Made by a program: the position numbers and the translations under genes. The notes under the pieces are model-generated. The model ran no database searches. It was not told the origin of the DNA and saw only the letters and a list, made by a program, of their open reading frames with translations. Below, one piece after another: positions 28,260 through 35,983 of a DNA stretch of 64,000 nt. Each line of letters opens with the position of its first letter. Position 1 is the stretch's first letter. Source of the DNA: Paenibacillus sp. USDA918EY (GTDB lineage: Bacteria > Bacillota > Bacilli > Paenibacillales > Paenibacillaceae); assembly GCF_009870825.1 (NCBI RefSeq), contig NZ_WTWY01000009.1:62001-126000 (forward strand), read 5' to 3'.

Positions 28260-28264
28260 CGCAA

Positions 28265-29221
28265 TCAGCGCTCCAGCGCCACAGGCACCTGAACCTGCTG
28301 CAAAATCTGTTTTACGACGGATTCGGCGCTGACGTTATCCAGACGGGATTCGGGACGCAAAATGATCCGATGCGAAAGGACGTAAGGCGAAAGCACCTTA
28401 ATGTCGTCGGGGAGCACGTAGTCCCTCTGCTGAATGAACGCGAAAGCTTTGCCGGCCATCATCAGGGACAGCGAAGCGCGCGGGCTCGCGCCGAGCAAAA
28501 CGGAAGGATGCTGACGGGTCGCGCGGACGATTTTCAACAGATAATCGGCGACGGCGTCGTCGATGAATACGTTCCGGACTTCCTTTTGAAGCTCCGCAAT
28601 TTTGTCCATACGGGTAACCGGCTGCAGCTGATCGACGGGCTGGCCGTCGTTATGCTGCCGCAGCAGGTTCCTTTCGGTCGCCGCGTCCGGATAACCGAGG
28701 CTGATCTTCATCATGAACCGGTCGAGCTGGGCTTCCGGAAGCATGTACGTACCCTCGAAATCGATCGGATTTTGGGTGGCGCAAAGCATAAACGGCTTGG
28801 GCAGTTCGTACGTTTCCCCGTCTACCGTTACGTTTCGCTCCTCCATGACTTCCAGCAGGGCCGATTGCGTTTTCGTTGTCGCGCGGTTGATCTCGTCGGC
28901 GAGCAGGATGTTCGTCATGACGGGACCGGGCCGGAAAAAGAACCGCTCTTCGCGGGGATGGAATACGGATACGCCGGTGATGTCGCTCGGAAGAATATCG
29001 GGATTGCACTGCACCCGTCTGTAATCTCCGCTCATCGATCTGGCCAGCGCCTTGATCATCTGGGTTTTCCCGGTACCGGGAACGTCTTCGATCAGGATAT
29101 GCCCTTCCGCCAGGAGCGCAGTAAGCAAGAGCTGGATTTCAAAGGATTTGCCTAGAATGCAGGATTCAAGATTCGTTCTTACGGCTGCAATGGTTTGCAG
29201 GGATTCGCTGCTTACGGGCAT
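28265..29221 (-). CDS. MoxR-family AAA+ ATPase
   Basis: A 318-residue AAA+ protein. Walker A is EDVPGTGKTQMIKAL, Walker B ILLADEINRA, sensor 1 ATQNPIDFEGTY, and the lid has a conserved GASPRASLSL. It starts at ATG 29221 behind AAGGAGG. It is first in an operon with DUF58 and transglutaminase genes, the standard MoxR module. The upstream 240 bases are AT-rich and presumably hold the promoter; no clear -35/-10 pair was identified. Confidence 0.94.
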   Translation of the reverse strand: MPVSSESLQTIAAVRTNLESCILGKSFEIQLLLTALLAEGHILIEDVPGTGKTQMIKALARSMSGDYRRVQCNPDILPSDITGVSVFHPREERFFFRPGPVMTNILLADEINRATTKTQSALLEVMEERNVTVDGETYELPKPFMLCATQNPIDFEGTYMLPEAQLDRFMMKISLGYPDAATERNLLRQHNDGQPVDQLQPVTRMDKIAELQKEVRNVFIDDAVADYLLKIVRATRQHPSVLLGASPRASLSLMMAGKAFAFIQQRDYVLPDDIKVLSPYVLSHRIILRPESRLDNVSAESVVKQILQQVQVPVALER

Positions 29222-29464
29222 GGATCCGTCCTCCTTATTTCATGGTTGATGATTTGTAAAATAGAATGAATAAGTACCGAATATTGCTAAATCTTGAGAT
29301 AAGAAGCATATATCTTTCATTGTACATGATCCGTTCCCCAAAAGTATATTGTGCAGGACTCCTAAATTCGTCGTATACCCCGACATCCCGTTTCGGACTT
29401 TGGCTTTCGTACCTAGAACAACAATCGAAAAAACAAGGCGGCAAGCCTGAAACCTGCACCGGAT

Positions 29465-29515
29465 TGAAAAAAGAAAAAGAGGCCCTCCCCGGCCGAATAC
29501 GGCCTTGGGAGAGCC
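29465..29515 (-). terminator. Terminator of the spoVA operon
   Basis: On the minus strand GGCTCTCCC..GGCCG pairs with CGGCC..GGAGGGCC, followed by TCTTTTTCTTTTTT, just after the spoVAE stop. Confidence 0.9.
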
Positions 29516-29531
29516 CCTTCCATTATTTCGT

Positions 29532-29882
29532 TTATCCGCGCGGGCGGACGATAAGCGCCGCCAAAAAGGAGAAGATGATCGCCGACGATATCCCGGCGCT
29601 CGTCACCTCGAATATGCCTGTGACGATTCCGATCCACCCGTCCCTCTGAAGCTCCGACAACGCGCCGTGCACAAGCGAGCTGCCGAAGCTCGTGATCGGA
29701 ACCGACGCGCCGGCCCCCGCGAATTTGACCAGCGGGTCGTACAGCCCGAACCCGTCGGCGACCGCCCCGGCCACCACGAGGGTGCTCATCGTGTGCGCCG
29801 GCGTCAGCTTGAACACATCCATCATGATCTGCCCGATGACGCAAATTAATCCGCCGATAATAAATGCCCATAGAAACTGCAT
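29532..29882 (-). CDS. spoVAE: Stage V sporulation protein AE (SpoVAEb type)
   Basis: A 116-residue membrane protein with four hydrophobic segments, matching SpoVAEb in length and in QIMMDVFKLTPAHTMSTLVV and GAGASVPITSFGSSLVHGA. It belongs to the spore inner-membrane channel that takes up dipicolinic acid in sporulation and releases it in germination. It lies five bases downstream of spoVAD. Confidence 0.95.
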   Translation of the reverse strand: MQFLWAFIIGGLICVIGQIMMDVFKLTPAHTMSTLVVAGAVADGFGLYDPLVKFAGAGASVPITSFGSSLVHGALSELQRDGWIGIVTGIFEVTSAGISSAIIFSFLAALIVRPRG

Positions 29883-29886
29883 GCTG

Positions 29887-30900
29887 TTAATCCTCCATTT
29901 CCAGCGCGACGGCGTGGGCGATGCAGGGGATGCTTTCCCCCTGCTGGTAGGACAGCGGGGATAGCAGCGCTCCCGTCGCCACGACGAGCACCTTTTTAAG
30001 TTCTTTGTTGATCAATTTTTTTATCAGATGTCCGTAAGTCACGACGGCGGAGCAGCCGCATCCGCTGCCTCCCGCTCTCACGTAGGTTTGGTTTTGGATG
30101 TCGTAAACCATAAGTCCGCAATCGTTGAATTCCGTTTCGGCCATGCGAACCTCCGCCTTTTGCAGGAGCTCTTTGGCGATCGAAAGTCCTACCGAAGCCA
30201 GATCGCCGGTAACGATAAGGTCGTAATGCCCGGGCGTCAGCCCGGTATCCCGGAAATGGGCTTCAATGGTGTCCGCCGCCGCGGGAGCCATCGCCGCCCC
30301 CATGTTAAACGGATCTTTGACGCCCAAATCCATCACCCGGCCGATGGTCGCCCGGGCAACCGCGGGCCCGCCGCCGCTTTTGCCGACGATGCCGCAGCCG
30401 GAACCGGTCACGGTATATTGCGCGGTCGGAGGCTTTTGCGAGCCGTATTCCGTCGGGTAGCGGAACTGCTTTTCCGCCGTGCAGTTATGGCTGGTCGTGC
30501 CGGCCAGCACAAGCTCCGCCGCCCCCGTATCGACGAGCAGCGCCGCCAGCGCCAGACTTTCCATCGAGGTGGAGCAGGCTCCAAAAACGCCAAGGTAAGG
30601 AGCACCGAGCGTTCTGGCCGCAAACGTGCTGCTGATGATTTGGTTCATCAGGTCGCCGCCGATATAAAACTGGATTTGCTCCTTTGTCAGCCCCGCTTTG
30701 ACCACCGCGAGCTGAGACGCCTGCTCCAGCAGCTTTCGTTCGGCCTTTTCCCATGTTTTTTCGTTGATTTCCAGATTGTCGTAAATGTAGTCGTAATCGG
30801 CGGCCAGCGGTCCTTGTCCTTCTTCGGGTCCCACGACCGTAGCGCTCGCAACAATGCGGGGTTTCGACGCGAATTCCCAGGTCTGGCCCTTCAGCCTCAT
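29887..30900 (-). CDS. spoVAD: Stage V sporulation protein AD
   Basis: A 337-residue soluble protein of thiolase-like fold that binds dipicolinic acid in the SpoVA complex. Recognisable segments are GVFGACSTSMESLALA, GTTSHNCTAEKQFRYPTEYG and GRVMDLGVKDPFNMGAAMAPAA. The start overlaps spoVAC by 4 bases. Confidence 0.96.
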   Translation of the reverse strand: MRLKGQTWEFASKPRIVASATVVGPEEGQGPLAADYDYIYDNLEINEKTWEKAERKLLEQASQLAVVKAGLTKEQIQFYIGGDLMNQIISSTFAARTLGAPYLGVFGACSTSMESLALAALLVDTGAAELVLAGTTSHNCTAEKQFRYPTEYGSQKPPTAQYTVTGSGCGIVGKSGGGPAVARATIGRVMDLGVKDPFNMGAAMAPAAADTIEAHFRDTGLTPGHYDLIVTGDLASVGLSIAKELLQKAEVRMAETEFNDCGLMVYDIQNQTYVRAGGSGCGCSAVVTYGHLIKKLINKELKKVLVVATGALLSPLSYQQGESIPCIAHAVALEMED

Positions 30901-31397
30901 GGATGATGCACTCCCTCCAGTCCGAAAATGGCGTATACGAGACCGACGAAAAACGCGGCAACGGTTCCGAACACGATGACGGATCCCGCCAGCTTGAACA
31001 TGTTGGCGCCCACGCCAAGAACGTAACCTTCGGCTTTATGTTCCAATGCGGCGGAGCACATCGAGTTCGCGAACCCCGTGACGGGAACCGCTGTCCCCGC
31101 TCCGGCAACCTGCGCGATTTTGTCGTACACCCCGCAGCTGGTCAATATGACGGAAATGATGATCAGCACGGCGACCGTCGGACCTGCCGCTTCCTTGACC
31201 GTCATGTCGAACAAGGCCATAACCCCCTGCTGAATCGCTTGTCCAAGCAGACAGATGGCTCCGCCGATCAGGAAAGCCAGCAAGCAGTTTTTGAAAACGC
31301 TCCGTTTCGGCTCGTGTTTTTGCGCTATGGTTTTGTAATCTTGCTGCGAAAGGTTATCCAGCGAAAATTTGGCGCCTTTTTTTGTGTTCGCAGGCAA
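30897..31397 (-). CDS. spoVAC: Stage V sporulation protein AC
   Basis: A 166-residue membrane protein, paralogous to SpoVAE over its hydrophobic part (FLIGGAICLLGQAIQQG; GAGTAVPVTGFANSMCSAAL), preceded by a cytoplasmic tail. SpoVAC is the mechanosensitive channel component. The start is TTG 31397 with AGAGGGGG seven bases upstream. It is the first gene of a three-gene spoVA set; spoVAA, AB and AF are not present here. Confidence 0.95.
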   Translation of the reverse strand: MPANTKKGAKFSLDNLSQQDYKTIAQKHEPKRSVFKNCLLAFLIGGAICLLGQAIQQGVMALFDMTVKEAAGPTVAVLIIISVILTSCGVYDKIAQVAGAGTAVPVTGFANSMCSAALEHKAEGYVLGVGANMFKLAGSVIVFGTVAAFFVGLVYAIFGLEGVHHP

Positions 31398-31539
31398 TGC
31401 GATACCCCCTCTTCCTCATTTTTTGGATCGTGGAGAAAAACGCGGCTTGGCTTCCTTTTTACTGCTTCGATGGATGTATTATTTGTCGCACTAAGGTTTG
31501 TTATGTATTCGGCGTCCATGCTTGCACCTACGGCAAACA

Positions 31540-31568
31540 GCCGCCCGGAAGGCTTTAGTCCGGGCAGC
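31540..31568 (-). terminator. Possible terminator after the small peptide gene
   Basis: GCCGCCCGGA and TCCGGGCAGC form a near-perfect stem. On the minus strand it is followed by TGTTTGCC, a weak T tract. It lies between the 27-residue ORF and spoVAC. Confidence 0.5.
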
Positions 31569-31613
31569 CGTCTGAGACAATGGCCTAAGATGCATGATCA
31601 AGGTCCGCACTCG

Positions 31614-31697
31614 TCAAAAACACATCAGGACGATGATCAACAAAATTAGCAGCACGCAGACAAGAATCACTGCTTTGTTCATTTGTATGAACTCCAT
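31614..31697 (-). CDS. 27-residue hydrophobic peptide
   Basis: A very short ORF: a polar start (MEFIQMNK) and then an almost pure hydrophobic helix (AVILVCVLLILLIIVLMCF) up to the stop. AAGGGAG lies about 9 bases before ATG 31697, a credible ribosome-binding site. It is divergent from the M42 peptidase gene and next to spoVA. Its size and single helix recall small sporulation membrane proteins such as the YjcZ group, but no family motif is certain. The function is unknown. Confidence 0.55.
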   Translation of the reverse strand: MEFIQMNKAVILVCVLLILLIIVLMCF

Positions 31698-31789
31698 GTA
31701 TGATGCTCCCTTCTGCACCTTAATCAGGGCGTTCATCTATATTTATCGTATTCCGGAACCGGGGGGAGGTGCTTCATCGCGGCAACATG

Positions 31790-31819
31790 GACAATCCGCA
31801 TCCGGGAGTTCATACTATA
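31790..31819 (+). promoter_or_regulatory. Possible SigK-type promoter before the M42 peptidase
   Basis: CATACTATA (31811-31819) fits the SigK -10 consensus CATANNNTA exactly, and GACA (31790-31793), 17 bases before, contains the AC of the -35. It lies about 80 bases upstream of the M42 start. Short consensus, so provisional. Confidence 0.35.
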
Positions 31820-31899
31820 GGAATGAAGGCTACTACATAGACTCCGGGATGGGAACATTCCGGCAGGAACAAAAAGAACGCGCAAAGGAGAATTGTTGC

Positions 31900-32973
31900 A
31901 TGGATCAAAAAACGATGGACCTCTTCCGCAAGCTGACGGAATTTCCTGCAGCTTCGGGCTTCGAAAAAGAACTTCGGACGTACGTCAAGGAATTGATGTC
32001 CGCTTATACAGAAGAATTTGTTCAGGACCGGCTGGGCAGCCTTTTCGGCGTGCTCCGCGGCGACGAGCAAGGACCGAAGGTCATGGTCGCCGGCCATTTT
32101 GACGAAGTCGGCTTTATGGTGACGGGCATCACCGATGCCGGCATGATCCGCTTTCAGCCGCTTGGCGGTTGGTGGAGCCAGGCCGTCTTGGCGCAGCGTC
32201 TGCAAATCATGACGCCTAACGGTCCCGTCATCGGCGTGGTCGGCTCCATCCCGACCCACCTGCTGGATGAATCCCAGCGGAACAAACCTGTGGACATCAA
32301 AGCGATGTATATCGACATCGGCGCCGACAACCGCGAAGACGCCGAATCGTTCGGGATTCGCCCGGGGCAGCAAATCGTGCCGATTTGCGAATTCACGCCG
32401 CTTGCCAATCCGAAAAAAATTATGGCCAAAGCATGGGACAACCGCTACGGTGTAGGCTTGGCGGTCGAATTGCTCGAAGCGCTCCACAAGGAAAAGCTGC
32501 CGAACACGCTGTATTGCGGGGCGACCGTGCAGGAGGAGCTTGGGCTTCGCGGCGCACGGACTTCGGCCAACCTGATTCAGCCGGACATCTTTTTTGCGCT
32601 TGACGCAAGCGCAGCCAATGACATGACCGGGGACAAAAGCTCCTTCGGCCATATCGGACAAGGCGTGCTCCTCCGCATTTTCGACCCTTCGATGCTGACG
32701 CACCGCGGATTGGTCGAATACGTGCAGGATACCGCCGACACGCACAAAATCAAATATCAATATTTCGTATCGCAGGGCGGCACCGACGCCGGACAAGTCC
32801 ATTTGAGCGGCATCGGGGTGCCGTCGACCGTGATCGGCATTTGTTCGCGGTATATCCATACGTCGTCTTCGATCATTCACACGGATGATTACGATGCGGC
32901 GAAAGAGCTTTTGATCAAGCTCGTCAAAGGTCTCGACCGCACGACGTTGAATACGATCTTGGAAAACGCCTGA
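31900..32973 (+). CDS. M42-family metallopeptidase (glutamyl aminopeptidase/endoglucanase-like)
   Basis: A 357-residue di-metal aminopeptidase. Metal ligands and catalytic residues are seen in VAGHFDEVGFMV (His/Asp), AWDNRYGVGLAVEL (Asp), ATVQEELGLRGA (Glu-Glu), FALDASAAND (Asp) and the final His in YIHTSSSIIHTDDY. Family members remove N-terminal residues from peptides in the cytoplasm and form dodecamers. ATG 31900 was chosen because AAAGGAG lies about 10 bases upstream; the frame is open farther upstream but without coding character. A terminator follows. Confidence 0.93.
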   Translation: MDQKTMDLFRKLTEFPAASGFEKELRTYVKELMSAYTEEFVQDRLGSLFGVLRGDEQGPKVMVAGHFDEVGFMVTGITDAGMIRFQPLGGWWSQAVLAQRLQIMTPNGPVIGVVGSIPTHLLDESQRNKPVDIKAMYIDIGADNREDAESFGIRPGQQIVPICEFTPLANPKKIMAKAWDNRYGVGLAVELLEALHKEKLPNTLYCGATVQEELGLRGARTSANLIQPDIFFALDASAANDMTGDKSSFGHIGQGVLLRIFDPSMLTHRGLVEYVQDTADTHKIKYQYFVSQGGTDAGQVHLSGIGVPSTVIGICSRYIHTSSSIIHTDDYDAAKELLIKLVKGLDRTTLNTILENA

Positions 32974-32978
32974 TGCGA

Positions 32979-33023
32979 CAAAAACCGTCCTTCCGTCATT
33001 TTCGTGACGGGGGACGGTTTTTT
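32979..33023 (+). terminator. Rho-independent terminator of the M42 gene
   Basis: AAACCGTCC..CCGTCA pairs with TGACGG..GGACGGTTT and ends in a run of six T. Confidence 0.92.
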
Positions 33024-33193
33024 AATATTGCGTTTTTGAATCGAATTCGGCGAAGAACCTGCCTTTTTTGGGGCGTTTTATCCTGTCCGCCAAGCCGAAA
33101 TAACGGACCTGTTTCAGGTTTTTGTCCAAGCTTACAAAAAAAATAGTAAAGTTCACAAAAAAATATAATATTTCGCCCGAAAATATGTTAAAA

Positions 33194-33207
33194 TGAAAGC
33201 GCTAACA
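33194..33207 (+). promoter_or_regulatory. CcpA cre site overlapping the LytTR gene promoter
   Basis: TGAAAGCGCTAACA fits the Bacillus cre consensus TGWAANCGNTNWCA at every position. Its first base is the last base of TAAAAT (33189-33194), an extended -10 preceded by TG. CcpA bound here would repress the LytTR gene at high sugar. Confidence 0.7.
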
Positions 33208-33238
33208 GTCATCATCTTCTAAAGGGGGCTTTTGTAAG

Positions 33239-33592
33239 ATGAACCAAAACGACAAGGTGGTCACCGAATACCACGATTTCGACCCGGTCACCGATGCATT
33301 TTTCTTTAAAACCGGCACGCAGGAGCAGGTCATTTTCCACGGCAGGAATTACATTATAAAAAAGAGAATGTCCTCCGCAGAACTGGCTTCCCTCAAATCC
33401 CAGCCCAACTTTGTCCGCGCCGCCTCCAATCTTTACGTGAATGTGAACAAAATTACAAATATCGACGGCAACACGCTGCATTTCCGGGATGAATTCGCAT
33501 ATCCCCGCACCATTACGGTATCCCGGCGAATTTTGGAGCAGATCAAACGGCGGTTGCCTCACACTCCCGGTTTCATATCGCCCAAGCCATGA
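33239..33592 (+). CDS. Stand-alone LytTR-family DNA-binding protein
   Basis: A 117-residue protein that is almost entirely a LytTR domain: the segment LASLKSQPNFVRAASNLYVN is followed by VNKITNIDGNTLHFRD and the C-terminal RTITVSRRILEQIKRRL helix. No receiver or membrane part is present, so input must come from expression level or another protein. ATG 33239 follows AAAGGGGG. It has its own terminator and a cre site over its promoter, which puts it under carbon catabolite control. Its targets are unknown. Confidence 0.82.
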   Translation: MNQNDKVVTEYHDFDPVTDAFFFKTGTQEQVIFHGRNYIIKKRMSSAELASLKSQPNFVRAASNLYVNVNKITNIDGNTLHFRDEFAYPRTITVSRRILEQIKRRLPHTPGFISPKP

Positions 33593-33611
33593 ATAAGTCC
33601 CTGCACGCAGT

Positions 33612-33655
33612 AAGGCGGCAGCTCCCGGTTCTTCCGGGCGTCTGCCGCCTTTTTA
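33612..33655. terminator. Terminator between LytTR and SDR genes
   Basis: AAGGCGGCAG..CCCGG pairs with CCGGG..CTGCCGCCTT and is followed by TTT. It separates convergent genes. Confidence 0.88.
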
Positions 33656-33678
33656 TGGTGAAAAAGTAAGGATGCGCG

Positions 33679-34500
33679 TCAGTTGACGCGGAAAGGCTCC
33701 ACTTTGCGAAATCCCCAGGAGTTTTTTCCATCCTCCGGTATGCCCGGCAGGATCAGCCCGCCGTCGATCCGGACCGTAATCCCCGTAATATAGGAAGCGT
33801 GTTCCGACACAAGCCAAAGCGCCGCTTGTCCGATATCGTCCGGGAAGCCGATCCGGCCGAGCGGCACGAGCGAGCCCATGTTGTCGTCGGACGGTTCCGG
33901 TTCACGGACGAGAATGCCGCCGGGAGCGATGCAGTTAACCCGGATCCCGTACGGCGCCAGGTCCAGCGCCACCGATTCGGCCGCCCGCTTCAGCGCTGCT
34001 TTTATCCCTCCGTAAACGGCGTCTCCGGGATATGCCCGTTCGGCATGCGTCGATAAAATATTGATGATGTTTCCTCCGCGCCCGGCCTCGATCATACGCT
34101 TCGAAACCTCTCTCATCAACAGCATCGGCGCGCGGAAGTTGAGCTGCATCGTATAATCCAGATGCTCCAATGGCAATTCCGTGATGGATGCATACATCCC
34201 GACGCCCGCATTATTGATGAGACAGTCGATCTGCCCCATCGCCCGCATCGCCTCCGCCGCCGTTTGGACCGCTTCGTCCGCATCCGTTAAATCGCCTTCG
34301 CGGACCGTGCAGGGTCTGCCCGATCGCTTCGCAATTTCTTCGGCGGTTTGTTCGGCCATGGCGTCATCGCGGTAATGGGTGATCATGATTTCGTATCCCG
34401 CCCCGGCCAAAGCGAGCGCGATGCCGCGCCCGATGCCCCGGCTGCCCCCCGTGACGAGGGCCGTTTTTTTCGCCGTGTTTACGTTGCCGTGATGCTCCAT
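33679..34500 (-). CDS. Short-chain dehydrogenase/reductase
   Basis: A 273-residue SDR oxidoreductase. The NAD(P)-binding motif is TALVTGGSRGIGRGI, the structural motif NNAGVG, the catalytic residues Ser in NILSTHAERAYPGDAVYGGIK with Tyr-x-x-x-Lys, and the PG motif follows in CIAPGGILV. It resembles glucose 1-dehydrogenase or 3-oxoacyl reductase types; the substrate is unknown. ATG 34500 follows AAGGAGG. A perfect cre-like site lies about 57 bases upstream. Confidence 0.9.
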   Translation of the reverse strand: MEHHGNVNTAKKTALVTGGSRGIGRGIALALAGAGYEIMITHYRDDAMAEQTAEEIAKRSGRPCTVREGDLTDADEAVQTAAEAMRAMGQIDCLINNAGVGMYASITELPLEHLDYTMQLNFRAPMLLMREVSKRMIEAGRGGNIINILSTHAERAYPGDAVYGGIKAALKRAAESVALDLAPYGIRVNCIAPGGILVREPEPSDDNMGSLVPLGRIGFPDDIGQAALWLVSEHASYITGITVRIDGGLILPGIPEDGKNSWGFRKVEPFRVN

Positions 34501-34556
34501 GATTTACGCCTCCTTCTCGTGCTTCGAAAAATAAGAAAAAGAATGCCCGAAAAACA

Positions 34557-34570
34557 TGTCAGCGTTTTCA
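34557..34570 (-). promoter_or_regulatory. Candidate CcpA cre site upstream of the SDR gene
   Basis: On the minus strand the sequence reads TGAAAACGCTGACA, fitting TGWAANCGNTNWCA at every position. It lies 57-70 bases before the SDR start. No clear promoter was recognised next to it. Confidence 0.5.
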
Positions 34571-34673
34571 AAGGATGACTATGATGATCAAACCGCATGA
34601 CGCAGAAAAAGTCAAACCTGGTATTCCATCAATCTGTTTTTTTGTTCCACCCGGCGCAAAACAACGTTTTCCG

Positions 34674-35642
34674 TTATTTCGCGATGCTTTTTTTGCCCGT
34701 CAGGCGGACTCTCGGGTCCACCAACGTATACAGCAAATCCGCCGCCCAGTTTGCCAGGACAATAAACCCCGATACGACCATAATGATGGCGATCAAAACC
34801 GGAAAGTTGCGCTTGAGGGCCGAAGTGACCATCAACGGGCCAAGCCCGTACCAATTAAACACGTTTTCGACGATCGCCGATCCGCTGATCAGAACGGGAA
34901 GGTCGAGCGCAATCAGCGTGATGATCGGAATCAGGGCGTTTTTAAGCGCATGCCGATAGACGACCCTGCGGTCCGAAGCTCCCTTTGCCCGGGCGGTCAT
35001 CAGGAAAGGAGATTCCAAAACTTCCATCATGCCGTCGCGGACAAACTTCAAATAATAGGCCAGCATGCCCATGACCAACGTAGCCACGGGGAGGATCATA
35101 TGCTGAACCAAATCCCATAGATCGCCCTCCTTGGAAGGGGTGTGCATGCTGCTCGGCGGCAGCCATAAAAGCTGCATGGAAAAAATCTGCTGCAGCCAAT
35201 AGCCCAGCACGAAACCGGGGACGCTGAACCCGATCGCGCCTAAAAATAATGCCGTTCGATCGGAGATGCCATAAGGTTTGGTACTGTTATGTATTCCCCA
35301 CGGAATGGCGACCATGAGCGTAATCAGCCATGCGGTGCCCAAAAGGATAAAGCTGTTTTTGGCATGCCACCAAATGTAGCTGTCAATCGGAACGAAGTTA
35401 TAATCTACTCCCAGATACCCTTTCGCAAGTCCCTTGAGCCAACGAAAATACTGCTCGTAAATCGGCAGGTCCAGCCCGTGTAAATGCTTCTGCTCGTCCA
35501 CCCACTTGTATTGCTCTTCCGTCATTCCAATGCTGGCCCACGGATTTCCCGGCATGAGATGCATCAGAACGAACGCAACCGAAGAAACGACGAACAGCAC
35601 GGCAACGGATTGCACGGTCCGATAAAGGATGTACTTCCACAT
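34674..35642 (-). CDS. Orphan DppB/OppB-type ABC transporter permease
   Basis: A 322-residue membrane permease of the peptide/nickel family. It starts MWKYILYRTVQSVAVLFVVSS, has LMPGNPW in the periplasmic entry typical of DppB, and an EAA loop near residue 230 (TARAKGASDRRVVYRHALKNALIPI). ATG 35642 follows AAGGAGCG; a farther upstream start lacks support. Such permeases work with a DppC partner, two ATPases and a binding protein, none of which is adjacent: downstream is an SDR, upstream an unrelated sugar ABC operon. It may be a remnant of a lost operon or have a distant partner. Confidence 0.88.
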   Translation of the reverse strand: MWKYILYRTVQSVAVLFVVSSVAFVLMHLMPGNPWASIGMTEEQYKWVDEQKHLHGLDLPIYEQYFRWLKGLAKGYLGVDYNFVPIDSYIWWHAKNSFILLGTAWLITLMVAIPWGIHNSTKPYGISDRTALFLGAIGFSVPGFVLGYWLQQIFSMQLLWLPPSSMHTPSKEGDLWDLVQHMILPVATLVMGMLAYYLKFVRDGMMEVLESPFLMTARAKGASDRRVVYRHALKNALIPIITLIALDLPVLISGSAIVENVFNWYGLGPLMVTSALKRNFPVLIAIIMVVSGFIVLANWAADLLYTLVDPRVRLTGKKSIAK

Positions 35643-35983
35643 TTTGCGCTCCTTCAAGCTCCTTTCCCTCTGAAAAATGTTTCGCAAGACTTCCACATAT
35701 TAGCAGGATACACCAAGATCGCGCAAACCTAAAGACAAAGTTCCGCGGAAACCGGCGGCTTTTGCGATTTGGAACATGCGGTTTGCATTTTCGAAGCGGA
35801 CGGGATTGTCAGAGCGGACGAAAGGAAGCGTTGATTTGCGGATGGCCGACATTTCGGCATCAATGGGATCGCGATCGATGAACTGCCGAAAACGAAAAAT
35901 TGAACGCAAAGGGCTGCCGCATGGGCGGCAGCCTGATTGGATTGCAAACGACAAAAACATCACCTAATCGCAGGCGGAAGCCG
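35643..35983. other. Gap with possible coding remnant
   Basis: About 340 bases between the orphan permease and the sugar ABC operon. A minus-strand frame (about 35700-35890) reads plausibly protein-like (RFENANRMFQIAKAAGFRGT) but has no start with a ribosome-binding site, and no family was recognised. It may be the end of a decayed gene. A hairpin at 35912-35933 is listed separately. Confidence 0.35.
35912..35933 (-). terminator. Probable terminator of the sugar ABC operon
   Basis: GGCTGCCGC and GCGGCAGCC form a perfect stem with a short loop. On the minus strand it is followed by CTTTGCG, then TTTTT farther on; the T tract is weak. Confidence 0.6.

Noticed and set aside
31454..31488. Possible SigG promoter of spoVAC (GAATA ... 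CAAATAATA)
   Set aside because: The -10 differs from the SigG consensus at several positions and the spacing is off, so it was not listed although SigG control is known for spoVA in Bacillus.
31325..31519. A 64-codon frame starting MDAEYITNLS before spoVAC
   Set aside because: It overlaps spoVAC in another frame and has no ribosome-binding site; the TTG start of spoVAC is better supported.
35700..35963. An 87-codon minus frame in the gap before the sugar ABC operon
   Set aside because: No start with a ribosome-binding site and no recognised family; only its end looks protein-like, so it is noted as a possible remnant, not a gene.
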